Made by a program: the position numbers and the translations under genes. The notes under the pieces were generated by a model, which saw nothing but the letters and a program-made list of their open reading frames with translations, made no database searches and was not told the origin of the DNA. This document shows positions 8,331-14,826 of a stretch of 34,651 nt of DNA, piece by piece (position 1 is the stretch's first letter; every line of letters begins with the position of its first letter). This stretch comes from DATAFF01 sp036257595 (GTDB taxonomy: Bacteria > Pseudomonadota > Alphaproteobacteria > Rhizobiales > Aestuariivirgaceae): NCBI GenBank assembly GCA_036257595.1, contig DATAFF010000050.1:1-34651 (forward strand), given 5' to 3'.

Positions 8331-8566
8331 GAAACCGCGCCGCGAGACATGCGGGCCAGAACGCGTCGAGCTGCCAGGCAGGCTCTCTCTCCCGGATGAA
8401 GGGACGATCGTCCTACTTTCACTCGACTGTGTAGAGCTAGTCCAGCGCGCCAGGCCGTGTTGGTTATCAGGGGGTGCCTGCTCGCGACTGCTTTTTTAAA
8501 CGAAGTTGAATCGATATTGTCTCGAGGACGAAACTCATCCCTTCCGCGCGCTACGAGGGGGATTCA

Positions 8567-9643
8567 ATGCGACGATACGGCATCGCCGTCATACCCGGCG
8601 ACGGCATCGGAAAGGAGGTCATGGCTGCCGGCCTCGAGGTTCTCATGGAGCTTCAGCGTCGCGACGGTGGCTTCGAGCTCGACATGCAGCAATTTCCCTG
8701 GGGGTCGGATTATTTCCGCCAGCACGGGCAATTGATGCCCGATGACGGCGTCGCACGACTCCGCATGTTCGACGCCATCCTGTTCGGGGCCGTCGGAGAC
8801 CCGCTCATCCCCGATCATGTCACGCTTTGGGGTCTACGGCTGAAGATCTGTCAGTCCTTGGACCAATATGCCAATGTGAGGCCGATCCGACTGCTGCCGG
8901 GAATTCAGAGCCCGCTGCGAAATGTTTCAGCGGAGACTCTGGATTGGGTGATCGTGCGTGAAAATTCCGAGGGGGAGTATTCGGGAAGCGGCGGTCGCGT
9001 CCATGGCGGTTTGCCCGGCGAGGTCGCCACGGAGACGGCAATCTTCACGCGCAGCGGCGTCGAGCGCGTCATGCGTTTCGCCTTCGGCATCGCTCGGCAA
9101 CGACCGCGCAAGAAAATCACCGTTGTCACCAAATCGAATGCCCAGCGATTCGGCCTCGTGATGTGGGACGAGATTGCGGCCGAGGTGGCTAAGGAATTTC
9201 CGGAAGTTGCGGTCGACAAGGAGCTCGTCGATGCAATGACCACACGGATGGTGCTCAGGCCGCAAAGCATCGATGTCGTCGTCGCAACCAACCTGCATGC
9301 CGACATTCTCAGCGATCTGGCGGCCGCGCTGGCCGGCAGCCTCGGCATGGGTGCGACCGCCAATCTCAATCCGGAACGCACATTCCCCTCGATGTTCGAA
9401 CCGATTCACGGCTCGGCATTCGATATTGCGGGCAAGGGCATCGCCAATCCGATTGCCACCTTCTGGACCGCCGCGATGATGCTGGAGCACCTCGGTGAAC
9501 CAAATGCCGCGCGACGCCTCATGCGGGCAGTGGAAAGAGTGACCGCCGACAAAGACAATCACACGCCCGATATCGGTGGCGGGGCGACGACACGGCGCGT
9601 CACCGACGCTGTGGTCGAAACTCTCAGGGCCGACAATCTGTAA
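8567..9643 (+). CDS. ttuC: Tartrate/D-malate dehydrogenase family (NAD-dependent decarboxylating)
   Basis: The 358-residue protein belongs to the isocitrate/isopropylmalate dehydrogenase superfamily. It begins YGIAVIPGDGIGKEVMAAG, has the substrate loop LLPGIQSPLRN, and carries the VIVRENSEGEYSGSGGR motif and metal-binding aspartates in ATNLHADILSDLAAAL. The C-terminus has the NAD-binding FEPIHGSAFDIAGKG. The NSEGEY and LWGLRLKICQ signatures fit the tartrate dehydrogenase/D-malate dehydrogenase branch (TtuC/DmlA), which oxidises D-malate, tartrate or 3-isopropylmalate-like acids to keto acids with NAD. GAGGGGG stands nine bases before the ATG. A dispersed GGCAGTA repeat starts three bases after its stop codon. 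Confidence 0.85.
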   Translation: MRRYGIAVIPGDGIGKEVMAAGLEVLMELQRRDGGFELDMQQFPWGSDYFRQHGQLMPDDGVARLRMFDAILFGAVGDPLIPDHVTLWGLRLKICQSLDQYANVRPIRLLPGIQSPLRNVSAETLDWVIVRENSEGEYSGSGGRVHGGLPGEVATETAIFTRSGVERVMRFAFGIARQRPRKKITVVTKSNAQRFGLVMWDEIAAEVAKEFPEVAVDKELVDAMTTRMVLRPQSIDVVVATNLHADILSDLAAALAGSLGMGATANLNPERTFPSMFEPIHGSAFDIAGKGIANPIATFWTAAMMLEHLGEPNAARRLMRAVERVTADKDNHTPDIGGGATTRRVTDAVVETLRADNL

Positions 9644-9645
9644 GA

Positions 9646-9728
9646 AGGCAGGCGGCAGATAGGCAACAGGCAGTAGGCAGTAGGACGTGCTCCACGCACT
9701 GCCTATCTGCCTAATGCCTACTGCCTAT
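9646..9728. repeat. Dispersed GGCAGTA hairpin repeat, copy 1
   Basis: The left arm (about 9646-9684) carries 7-base units such as GGCAGTA and AGATAGGCA. The core is GACGTGCTCCACGCA, and the right arm (about 9699-9728) reads ACTGCCTATCTGCC and continues with TAATGCC and TACTGCC units. The arms are imperfect reverse complements. It begins three bases after the dehydrogenase stop codon and ends at the DUF1345-like remnant. Confidence 0.85.
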
Positions 9729-9905
9729 GCGGCCGAATGCATGTTGCGCAACGGCCGCAGGGTGGTCCTGCTCCATGGCTTGCTGGCATTCGTTTTCAAC
9801 GTCTTCGTCCTGGCATTGTCGATCAGCATCGTGGGCGACCTGATCGGCCAGAACGGGGAACCATTCGCCGCGACTCCGGTTTGGCCGAGATTGGAGGTGC
9901 CGTGA
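9729..9905 (+). pseudogene. C-terminal remnant of a DUF1345-like membrane protein
   Basis: The frame directly after the first repeat reads NGRRVVLLHGLLAFVFNV, then FVLALSISIVGDLIGQ, and ends at a TGA overlapping the ATG of the next gene. This pattern (basic residue, HG, LxFxFNxxxLAL) is how I recall the last transmembrane helix of DUF1345 membrane proteins, which are about 200 residues long. Only the final 50 or so residues are present. The open frame continues upstream into the repeat, which cannot be native coding sequence. I infer a gene decapitated by insertion of the repeat or by recombination at it. The family assignment is from memory of the motif. Confidence 0.55.
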
Positions 9906-10297
9906 TGGCAGTCAATTTCAACCACACGATCGTGTCTGCCCGCGACAGCAAGAAATCGGCGACCTTTCTTGCCGAGATCCTGGACTTGCCCGGGCCGACG
10001 CGGTGGGGGCCGTTCGAGGTCGTCAGGACCGACAATGAGGCCAATATCGACTTCATGACCGTCGAGGGCGCGATAGCGACCCAGCATTACGCTTTCCTGG
10101 TCGGCGAAGCGGAATTCGATGCGATCTTCGGACGGGTGCGCGCGCGGGGCCTCAACTATTGGGCCGATCCGGCTCAGTCGCGCCAAGGCGAAATCAACCA
10201 TCATGATGGCGGGCGCGGCTTCTATTTCGAGGATCCGGACGGCCACCTCCTCGAAATCATCACCCGCTCCTATGGCAGCGGCGGCTGGAATCCTTAG
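9905..10297 (+). CDS. VOC (glyoxalase/bleomycin resistance) family protein
   Basis: GGAGG (9893-9897) seven bases before the ATG at 9905 sets the start. The 130-residue product is a single vicinal-oxygen-chelate domain: VNFNHTIVSARDSKKSATFLAEIL with the first metal ligand (H in NHTIV), a central HYAFLV strand and the C-terminal metal glutamate in DPDGHLLEII. VOC enzymes are metal-dependent lyases, isomerases or dioxygenases, or bind antibiotics. No substrate is suggested by the neighbours. Its last four bases overlap the convergent DUF899 gene. Confidence 0.85.
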   Translation: MAVNFNHTIVSARDSKKSATFLAEILDLPGPTRWGPFEVVRTDNEANIDFMTVEGAIATQHYAFLVGEAEFDAIFGRVRARGLNYWADPAQSRQGEINHHDGGRGFYFEDPDGHLLEIITRSYGSGGWNP

Positions 10298-11046
10298 CGC
10301 TGATAGTCGAGCTGCTCATTGGCGTTCGGCCGTCCCCCAGGCGTGAGGTCGAGCAGGGTCCACATCGGCTCGACCGTGCCCAGATGCCGGGGATCCTGTC
10401 CAGGCTCCGATGGCTCGAACAACAGCTCGGAAGCCCAGCTCAGCCGCGTCACGCCGTCCGGACCCTTGTGGAACACGGTGAGGATGGGAACCTGCTGGCC
10501 TTTGTCATCCTCGCCGTGATAGTCGCGCTTGAAGCTGCTGTTGGCAGCAGATAGCAGCTTCAAATTGCGCCAGCCGCGATGCGCTGCAAAGGCGGCGACC
10601 CGCTCGATCGGTGCCTTGGCGACCGCGGCGATGTTCACGCCCAACCCTTCGACATGCGGCACCGCGCCCTCCCAATTGTCGAGCAAGGCCGTGCAGGACG
10701 GGCATGGTCCCGCGTCGAGCGGCAGCTCGGCGGCGGGCCCGCTGGCCGGTCCTGGCCGCTTGTCGCTGCAGTGCCGCGGGAACATGAAATGGTAGAGGAT
10801 CAAAGTCTCAGTGCCCGGTCGAAACAGCTCGGACAACCGCAATTTCGCCGGTGTTCCGGTGGCGTCGACATGGTCGAACTCGTAATCCTGCGGGACCGCA
10901 CCCCCCGGCGGCAGAGCACGGAGCTCGGCGGCGACTGCCTCCATTTCCCGCCGGAGCGCCGCCTCGCGGTGGAGCAGCTTGTCGCGCGCCTGGCGATATT
11001 CAGGACTTTCATTGGGAAAGGTCACGCCCATCGATGCCTCCATCAA
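10294..11046 (-). CDS. DUF899 thioredoxin-like protein
   Basis: The 250-residue protein has the features of DUF899, a thioredoxin-fold family. Its N-terminal helix is SPEYRQARDKLLHREAALRREMEAVAAELR, and it includes LYHFMFPRHCSDKRPGP, a CPSC motif in DAGPCPSCTALLDNWEGA and FKRDYHGEDDKGQQVPILTVF. The CPSC pair replaces the CxxC redox site of thioredoxins. The family has no firmly established activity. Alternative in-frame ATGs at 11043 and 11031 would shorten it slightly. It is convergent with the VOC gene (four-base overlap) and divergent from the SRAP gene. Confidence 0.85.
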   Translation of the reverse strand: MMEASMGVTFPNESPEYRQARDKLLHREAALRREMEAVAAELRALPPGGAVPQDYEFDHVDATGTPAKLRLSELFRPGTETLILYHFMFPRHCSDKRPGPASGPAAELPLDAGPCPSCTALLDNWEGAVPHVEGLGVNIAAVAKAPIERVAAFAAHRGWRNLKLLSAANSSFKRDYHGEDDKGQQVPILTVFHKGPDGVTRLSWASELLFEPSEPGQDPRHLGTVEPMWTLLDLTPGGRPNANEQLDYQR

Positions 11047-11180
11047 ACAGAAGTGAACGGCTTTCCTTCAATGACGATCGGGGTCGGTCCGATCCGACAG
11101 CGTATCGCGTTGCAGCGAGGCGGGGAAAAGGATCGGCGATGTCTTGCGGGGTGGGCGGCGGGTCGGCAATTGTCTCGCCC

Positions 11181-11912
11181 ATGTGCAACCTCTACAGCGT
11201 GACCAAGGGTCAGGCGGCAATCATCGAGCTGACGAAGGCGATGCGGGACACCACCGGCAATCTGCCGCCGCAGCCGAGCATCTTCCCGGATTTCACGGCA
11301 CCGGTGGTGCGCACGGCTAGGGATGGCGTGCGCGAGCTCGTGAAGATGCGCTGGGGCATGCCGTCCTCGCAGAAGGCGCTGTTCGATGCCGCGAAGGCGC
11401 GGGCGCGAAAGCTCGAGGCCAAGGGCAAGATGGTCAATTTCGAGGAGCTGCTGCGGATGGAGCCGGATGGCGGGACGACCAATATCCGCAATGTCGCCAG
11501 CCAGCATTGGAAGCGCTGGCTCGGGATCGAGCACCGCTGCGTGGTGCCGTTCACCTCGTTCAGCGAGTTCAACCGGGCGCATGGCGGCGATGTCTGGTTC
11601 GCGCTCGACGACAGCCGGCCGCTCGCCATGTTCGCCGGGCTGTGGACACGCTGGACATCGGTGAGGAAGATCAAGGAAGGCGAAACGACCAACGATCTCT
11701 TCGGCTTTCTCACCACCGCGGCCAATGCCATCGTGGCGCCGGTTCACGCCAAGGCCATGCCAGTGATCCTGACAACGCAAGCCGAGATCGAAATCTGGCT
11801 GACGGCGCCGGTCGAGGAGGCGCTGAAGCTGCAGCGGCCGCTGCCGAGGGCGATGCTCAAGATCGTCGCCACCGGATCGAAGCAGGATCCGCCGGAGCTG
11901 GCGGCGGATTAG
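11181..11912 (+). CDS. SOS response-associated peptidase (SRAP/YedK/HMCES family)
   Basis: Starting at the ATG at 11181 places the essential cysteine at position 2, which SRAP proteins expose after removal of methionine. All four active-site positions are present: C2, N101 (in NIRNVAS), E129 (in FTSFSEF) and H189 (in VHAKAMPVIL). SRAP proteins form a thiazolidine crosslink with abasic sites in single-stranded DNA and shield them. The variant sequences TSFSEF (for GFYEW) and HAKAMP (for HxRMP) mark a divergent subfamily. The open frame extends to 10851, but that part is antisense to the DUF899 gene. The product is 243 residues. Confidence 0.88.
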   Translation: MCNLYSVTKGQAAIIELTKAMRDTTGNLPPQPSIFPDFTAPVVRTARDGVRELVKMRWGMPSSQKALFDAAKARARKLEAKGKMVNFEELLRMEPDGGTTNIRNVASQHWKRWLGIEHRCVVPFTSFSEFNRAHGGDVWFALDDSRPLAMFAGLWTRWTSVRKIKEGETTNDLFGFLTTAANAIVAPVHAKAMPVILTTQAEIEIWLTAPVEEALKLQRPLPRAMLKIVATGSKQDPPELAAD

Positions 11913-11940
11913 CTCAGCCGGGGAATGGCCGACAAGGCGG

Positions 11941-12108
11941 TCACTGACCTCCGGCGACCTCCTCGCGGGCAAGCTCGGCGATCAGCGCATCGGCATAGGC
12001 GCGGGCCGAGGCAGCGGCATCGCCGGGCTTCGGCAACGGACCGTCGCGCGACAAGATGCCCTGCAGGGCCATCGCCGAGAACAGCTCGCGTCGGGTTCGT
12101 TCATCCAT
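11941..12108 (-). CDS. Small hypothetical helical protein (55 aa)
   Basis: The ATG at 12108 has GGAG seven bases upstream on the minus strand. A GTG at 12135 would add nine residues. The product MDERTRRELFSAMALQGILS is followed by a short linker and a helix ARAYADALIAELAREE. This two-helix pattern (DERTRRELFSAMALQG, then AYADALIAEL) resembles small proteins found in prophages and alphaproteobacterial genomes, but no function is known. It ends 29 bases from the convergent SRAP stop codon. Confidence 0.6.
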   Translation of the reverse strand: MDERTRRELFSAMALQGILSRDGPLPKPGDAAASARAYADALIAELAREEVAGGQ

Positions 12109-12153
12109 GATCGGCTCCAAGGTGGGTTTTGACACGCCGCAATTGCGCTCCTA

Positions 12154-12189
12154 CCCTTTCCTAAGACCAGGCATCTTTCAAGGAAAGGG
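12154..12189 (+). promoter_or_regulatory. Inverted repeat that can sequester the ribosome binding site of the second GFA gene
   Basis: CCCTTTCCT (12154-12162) and AGGAAAGGG (12181-12189) are perfect reverse complements separated by 18 bases. The right arm contains the Shine-Dalgarno sequence of the gene starting at 12196. If the left arm lies in the transcript, a nine-pair stem would mask it. Confidence 0.45.
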
Positions 12190-12195
12190 AACGCC

Positions 12196-12612
12196 ATGAC
12201 GATCACCGGGGGCTGTCATTGTGGGGCCATTCGCTATGCGATCGATGGTGAGGCGATCAATCATGCGCTCTGCCATTGCACCGACTGCCGGCGCTCGGCC
12301 GGTGCGCCGATGGTGGGCTGGACGATGTATCCGAGCAATGCCGTGAAGGTGACCCAGGGCACGCCGAAAATCTACAAGTCCTCGGAGAATGGCCGGCGGC
12401 ATTTCTGTCCCGATTGCGGCACCGGCCTGTTCTACACCAATGAGGTCTCGCTGCCTGGGCTGATCGACATTCAGAGCGCTACCTATGACAATCCCAATGC
12501 GGTTCCGGCACAGGCCCACATCCAGGTGGCGGAGCGCATCGGCTGGATGGAACGGGCGCATGAGCTGCCGACCTTCGAGCGGTTTCCCTCGTCGGCCTCG
12601 CTGTCGTCGTGA
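12196..12612 (+). CDS. GFA/CENP-V family zinc-binding protein (second)
   Basis: The 138-residue protein has the full set of GFA zinc ligands: GGCHCGAIRY near residue 6, CHCTDCRRSAGAP near residue 27 and FCPDCGTGLFY near residue 70. It is only distantly similar to the copy at 802, so the pair is not a recent duplication. Its ribosome binding site AGGAAAGGG lies six bases before the ATG, inside an inverted repeat. Its stop overlaps the GTG start of the Nudix gene (GTGA), implying translational coupling. Substrate unknown; some family members act on glutathione adducts of aldehydes. Confidence 0.87.
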   Translation: MTITGGCHCGAIRYAIDGEAINHALCHCTDCRRSAGAPMVGWTMYPSNAVKVTQGTPKIYKSSENGRRHFCPDCGTGLFYTNEVSLPGLIDIQSATYDNPNAVPAQAHIQVAERIGWMERAHELPTFERFPSSASLSS

Positions 12613-13088
12613 AGAGCGCCGGCCTGCTGCTCTACAAGGGCGGCGCGGACCGGCTGTCGGTGCTGCTGGTGCATCCCGGCGGCCCGTTCTGGGCGAAGCG
12701 GGATCAGGGGGCGTGGTCGATCCCCAAGGGTGAGATCATGGAGGGGGAAGACCCGGAGAAGGCGGCGCGGCGCGAATTCGCCGAGGAGCTCGGGGTGGCC
12801 TTCGAGGGACCGCTGCATCTCCTCGGCGAGACAGTTCAGCCGGGAGGCAAGCGGATCATCGCCTATGCGGGCGAAGGCGATATCGATTGCGCGGCGATCT
12901 GCAGCAACAGCTTCGAGATCGAATGGCCGCCGAAGAGCGGCCGGCGGCGCAGCTTTCCGGAAATCGATCGTGCCGAATGGTTCAGCCTGGATGAGGCGCA
13001 CGACAAGCTGCTCAAGGGGCAGCTCAAGTTTCTCGATCTTCTGGCCCGGCAGCTGCGAGCACGACCGGCTGGCCATGGGGCGTGTTGA
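12609..13088 (+). CDS. Nudix hydrolase
   Basis: The 159-residue protein has a perfect Nudix box GX5EX7REUXEEXGU from G41 to V63 (GEIMEGEDPEKAARREFAEE, then LGV). It is preceded by WSIPKGEIM, which resembles diadenosine polyphosphate and NUDT2-like enzymes. Nudix enzymes cleave nucleoside diphosphates linked to another moiety using Mg2+ bound by the box glutamates. The GTG start at 12609 overlaps the stop of the GFA gene. The last 65 bases run antisense through the end of the nitrile hydratase accessory gene, so its tail (RARPAGHGAC) may not be conserved. Confidence 0.88.
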   Translation: MKSAGLLLYKGGADRLSVLLVHPGGPFWAKRDQGAWSIPKGEIMEGEDPEKAARREFAEELGVAFEGPLHLLGETVQPGGKRIIAYAGEGDIDCAAICSNSFEIEWPPKSGRRRSFPEIDRAEWFSLDEAHDKLLKGQLKFLDLLARQLRARPAGHGAC

Positions 13089-13395
13089 GATAGGCGCGGC
13101 GCCAGGCGCTCACACGCTGCGGCATGGCGATCGCAACCTCCGGCGCGTGACGGGAGAGGAGCGCCTCGAGGGCGGCGAGGGCCGAGCAATAATAGGTTTC
13201 CGCCGTGTCGGGCGCGCCATGGTCGGCGGCCTGCCGCAGGGCAGCTCCGAGGGCCGATGCCCATTCGCCGGCGGTGAACAGACCGCGGTCGCGCAGACCA
13301 TCGGCCATGGCCAGCACATCGGCTTGCCAAGGTTGCTCGAACAGCGGGCCATCATCCATGCGCGGCGGCGCGATGACGGTGTCACGCTGGCGCAA
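13024..13395 (-). CDS. Nitrile hydratase accessory protein (metal-insertion activator)
   Basis: The product carries the features of nitrile hydratase activators: DDGPLFEQPWQADVLAMADGL, GLFTAGEWASALGAAL, TYYCSALAALEALL and a C-terminal WRRAYLNTPHGQPVVL. These small proteins help load cobalt or iron into the alpha subunit. Two starts are possible: a TTG at 13395 behind GGGAGAG (five-base spacing), overlapping the end of the beta gene by 14 bases, or an ATG at 13359 with no ribosome binding site. I prefer the TTG because residues before the ATG (APPR) fit the family N-terminus as I recall it. It is third in the operon and overlaps the convergent Nudix gene by 65 bases. Confidence 0.8.
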   Translation of the reverse strand: MRQRDTVIAPPRMDDGPLFEQPWQADVLAMADGLRDRGLFTAGEWASALGAALRQAADHGAPDTAETYYCSALAALEALLSRHAPEVAIAMPQRVSAWRRAYLNTPHGQPVVLAAAGPEDRET

Positions 13396-14041
13396 GATAG
13401 CTCTCCCAGAGATCGATATAGACGCGGTCATCGCGACCCTTGGCGTCGGGCCACAGCTCGGTCGCGGCGAAGGACACGGTGTAAAGCGGCTCGGCATGGC
13501 CCTCGCCATCGACATTGCGGTCGGGGAGGACATGGGCGCCGTGCTCGTGCTCGACACGACCGGTTCGACCGCGGGCATATTGCGGCAGCCTCGTATGCCC
13601 GGGGGCACCATTGCGCAAGGTGACGACAGCGTCGCCGACCGCGAATCTGGCGGTGGCATCGGAAGGCCGGTCGAAACGGATCATGGCGCGCTTGGCCTTG
13701 GTGACGGCATCGGCCGACATGGGTGGTGCGAGACCTTCGGGCTTTCCGGCAGCCTTGCCGCTGGCGAGCTCCGCCACCGTCGCGATGCCGCTGTCGATCA
13801 TCAGCGCGGCATAGGTCTGAAGCCATTGGTCGTAATAGCGCCGCGTCAGATAGTCGGCCGGGTCGATGGATTCGCGCACGAAGCGGAAGCGGTCGATGGT
13901 CCAGCCGGCTGGCCGCGACATCGCCCTGACGATGCCGAGAAGGCGCGCCTCCCAGGGTGCGTGGAACGGCTCGTCGCTTTCGCCGGTATCGATCGGGCCG
14001 AAGCCCTGGCGGCCGCCGAGATCATGGACGCTGTCCATCAT
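13382..14041 (-). CDS. nthB: Nitrile hydratase subunit beta
   Basis: The 219-residue protein opens with MMDSVHDLGGRQGFGPIDT, the hallmark beta N-terminus, followed by FHAPWEARLLGIVRAM. Its C-terminal SH3-like barrel contains RFAVGDAVVTLRNGAPGHTRLPQYARG, then GRTGRV and a final VYIDLWESYLAP. With the alpha subunit it forms the enzyme that hydrates nitriles to amides in the cytoplasm. Its ATG overlaps the alpha stop codon (ATGA), and a second in-frame ATG follows at 14038. The gene order alpha-beta-activator is typical of cobalt-type clusters. No amidase gene lies in the window to complete nitrile breakdown to acid. Confidence 0.93.
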   Translation of the reverse strand: MMDSVHDLGGRQGFGPIDTGESDEPFHAPWEARLLGIVRAMSRPAGWTIDRFRFVRESIDPADYLTRRYYDQWLQTYAALMIDSGIATVAELASGKAAGKPEGLAPPMSADAVTKAKRAMIRFDRPSDATARFAVGDAVVTLRNGAPGHTRLPQYARGRTGRVEHEHGAHVLPDRNVDGEGHAEPLYTVSFAATELWPDAKGRDDRVYIDLWESYLAPA

Positions 14042-14688
14042 CGCCTCCCTTGACCGGCTGGACGGAGCGTTCGCTCGGTGCCGATCATTGCGTTGCGGGT
14101 GACCAGACTCGCGAGGTCAGCCTCGCTCCAGCCCTCGGTGCCGGGCGGGCGTTCGGGCAGCACCATGTAGCGCAGCTCGGAGGTCGAGTCCCACACGCGG
14201 ATGGCGACATTGTCGGGGATGATCTCGCCAAACTCGGCGAGCACGCCGCGCGGGTCGCGGACGGCGCGGGCGCGGTAGGCGGCCGATTTGTACCAGTTGG
14301 GCGGGATGCCGAGAACGGCGTGGGGGTAGCAGGAGCACAGGGTGCAGACCACCATATTGTGGATCGCCGGCGTGTTCTCGACGACCTTGAAATGGGCTCC
14401 GGCCCAGCCTTCAAAACCGAGCTCGGAAATGGCGGCAGTGCCATCGGCCAGCAGGCGCGCTCTGAAATCCGGGTCGAGCCAGGCCTTGGCGACCATGGTC
14501 GCGCCGCGCTTGGGGCCGATCTCCTCGGTATAGACGGCGATCCAGGCGTCGACCGCCTTGGGATCGAGCATGCCCTTCTCGATCAGCAGGCTTTCCAGCG
14601 CCTTGACGCGCAAAGCGGGCTCGGACGGCAAGTGCCGATGCAGTGCCTGGTGAATGTCCTCGAAGTGGTGCGGGTCGTCGTGAGCCAT
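14038..14688 (-). CDS. nthA: Nitrile hydratase subunit alpha, cobalt type
   Basis: The 216-residue protein has the metal-binding claw VCTLCSCY with C115, C118, S119 and C120. The threonine after the first cysteine is typical of cobalt enzymes; iron enzymes have CSLCSC. Two of the cysteines are oxidised to sulfinate and sulfenate in the mature enzyme. Other family landmarks are ESLLIEKGMLDPKAVD, KRGATMVAKAWLDPDF, PPNWYKSAAYRARAVRDPRGVL and ELRYMVLPERP. It is the first gene of the minus-strand operon and diverges from phnC across a 138-base region, so the two promoters face each other. Confidence 0.95.
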   Translation of the reverse strand: MAHDDPHHFEDIHQALHRHLPSEPALRVKALESLLIEKGMLDPKAVDAWIAVYTEEIGPKRGATMVAKAWLDPDFRARLLADGTAAISELGFEGWAGAHFKVVENTPAIHNMVVCTLCSCYPHAVLGIPPNWYKSAAYRARAVRDPRGVLAEFGEIIPDNVAIRVWDSTSELRYMVLPERPPGTEGWSEADLASLVTRNAMIGTERTLRPAGQGRR

Positions 14689-14742
14689 CTCGTGCTGTCC
14701 TTCTCCGAGACGAGGGACCGGAGTCTAGCCCTGTCTCATCCC

Positions 14743-14775
14743 GATGTCACTTTACCGTCAGTCGAGTGTCATGCA
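14743..14775 (+). promoter_or_regulatory. Candidate PHO box (three 11-base direct repeats) upstream of phnC
   Basis: TGTCAC at 14745, CGTCAG at 14756 and TGTCAT at 14767 are spaced exactly 11 bases apart. This matches the direct-repeat geometry of PhoB sites (TGTCA-type repeats, 11-base period). CATAAG at 14781-14786 could serve as the minus-10 element. phnC starts at 14827. An extra TGTC at 14732 is out of phase. Confidence 0.6.
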
Positions 14776-14826
14776 GGCGGCATAAGCAGAGGGTCGTCGG
14801 TCCCCAGCGCTTGCAGCGAGGCATGT

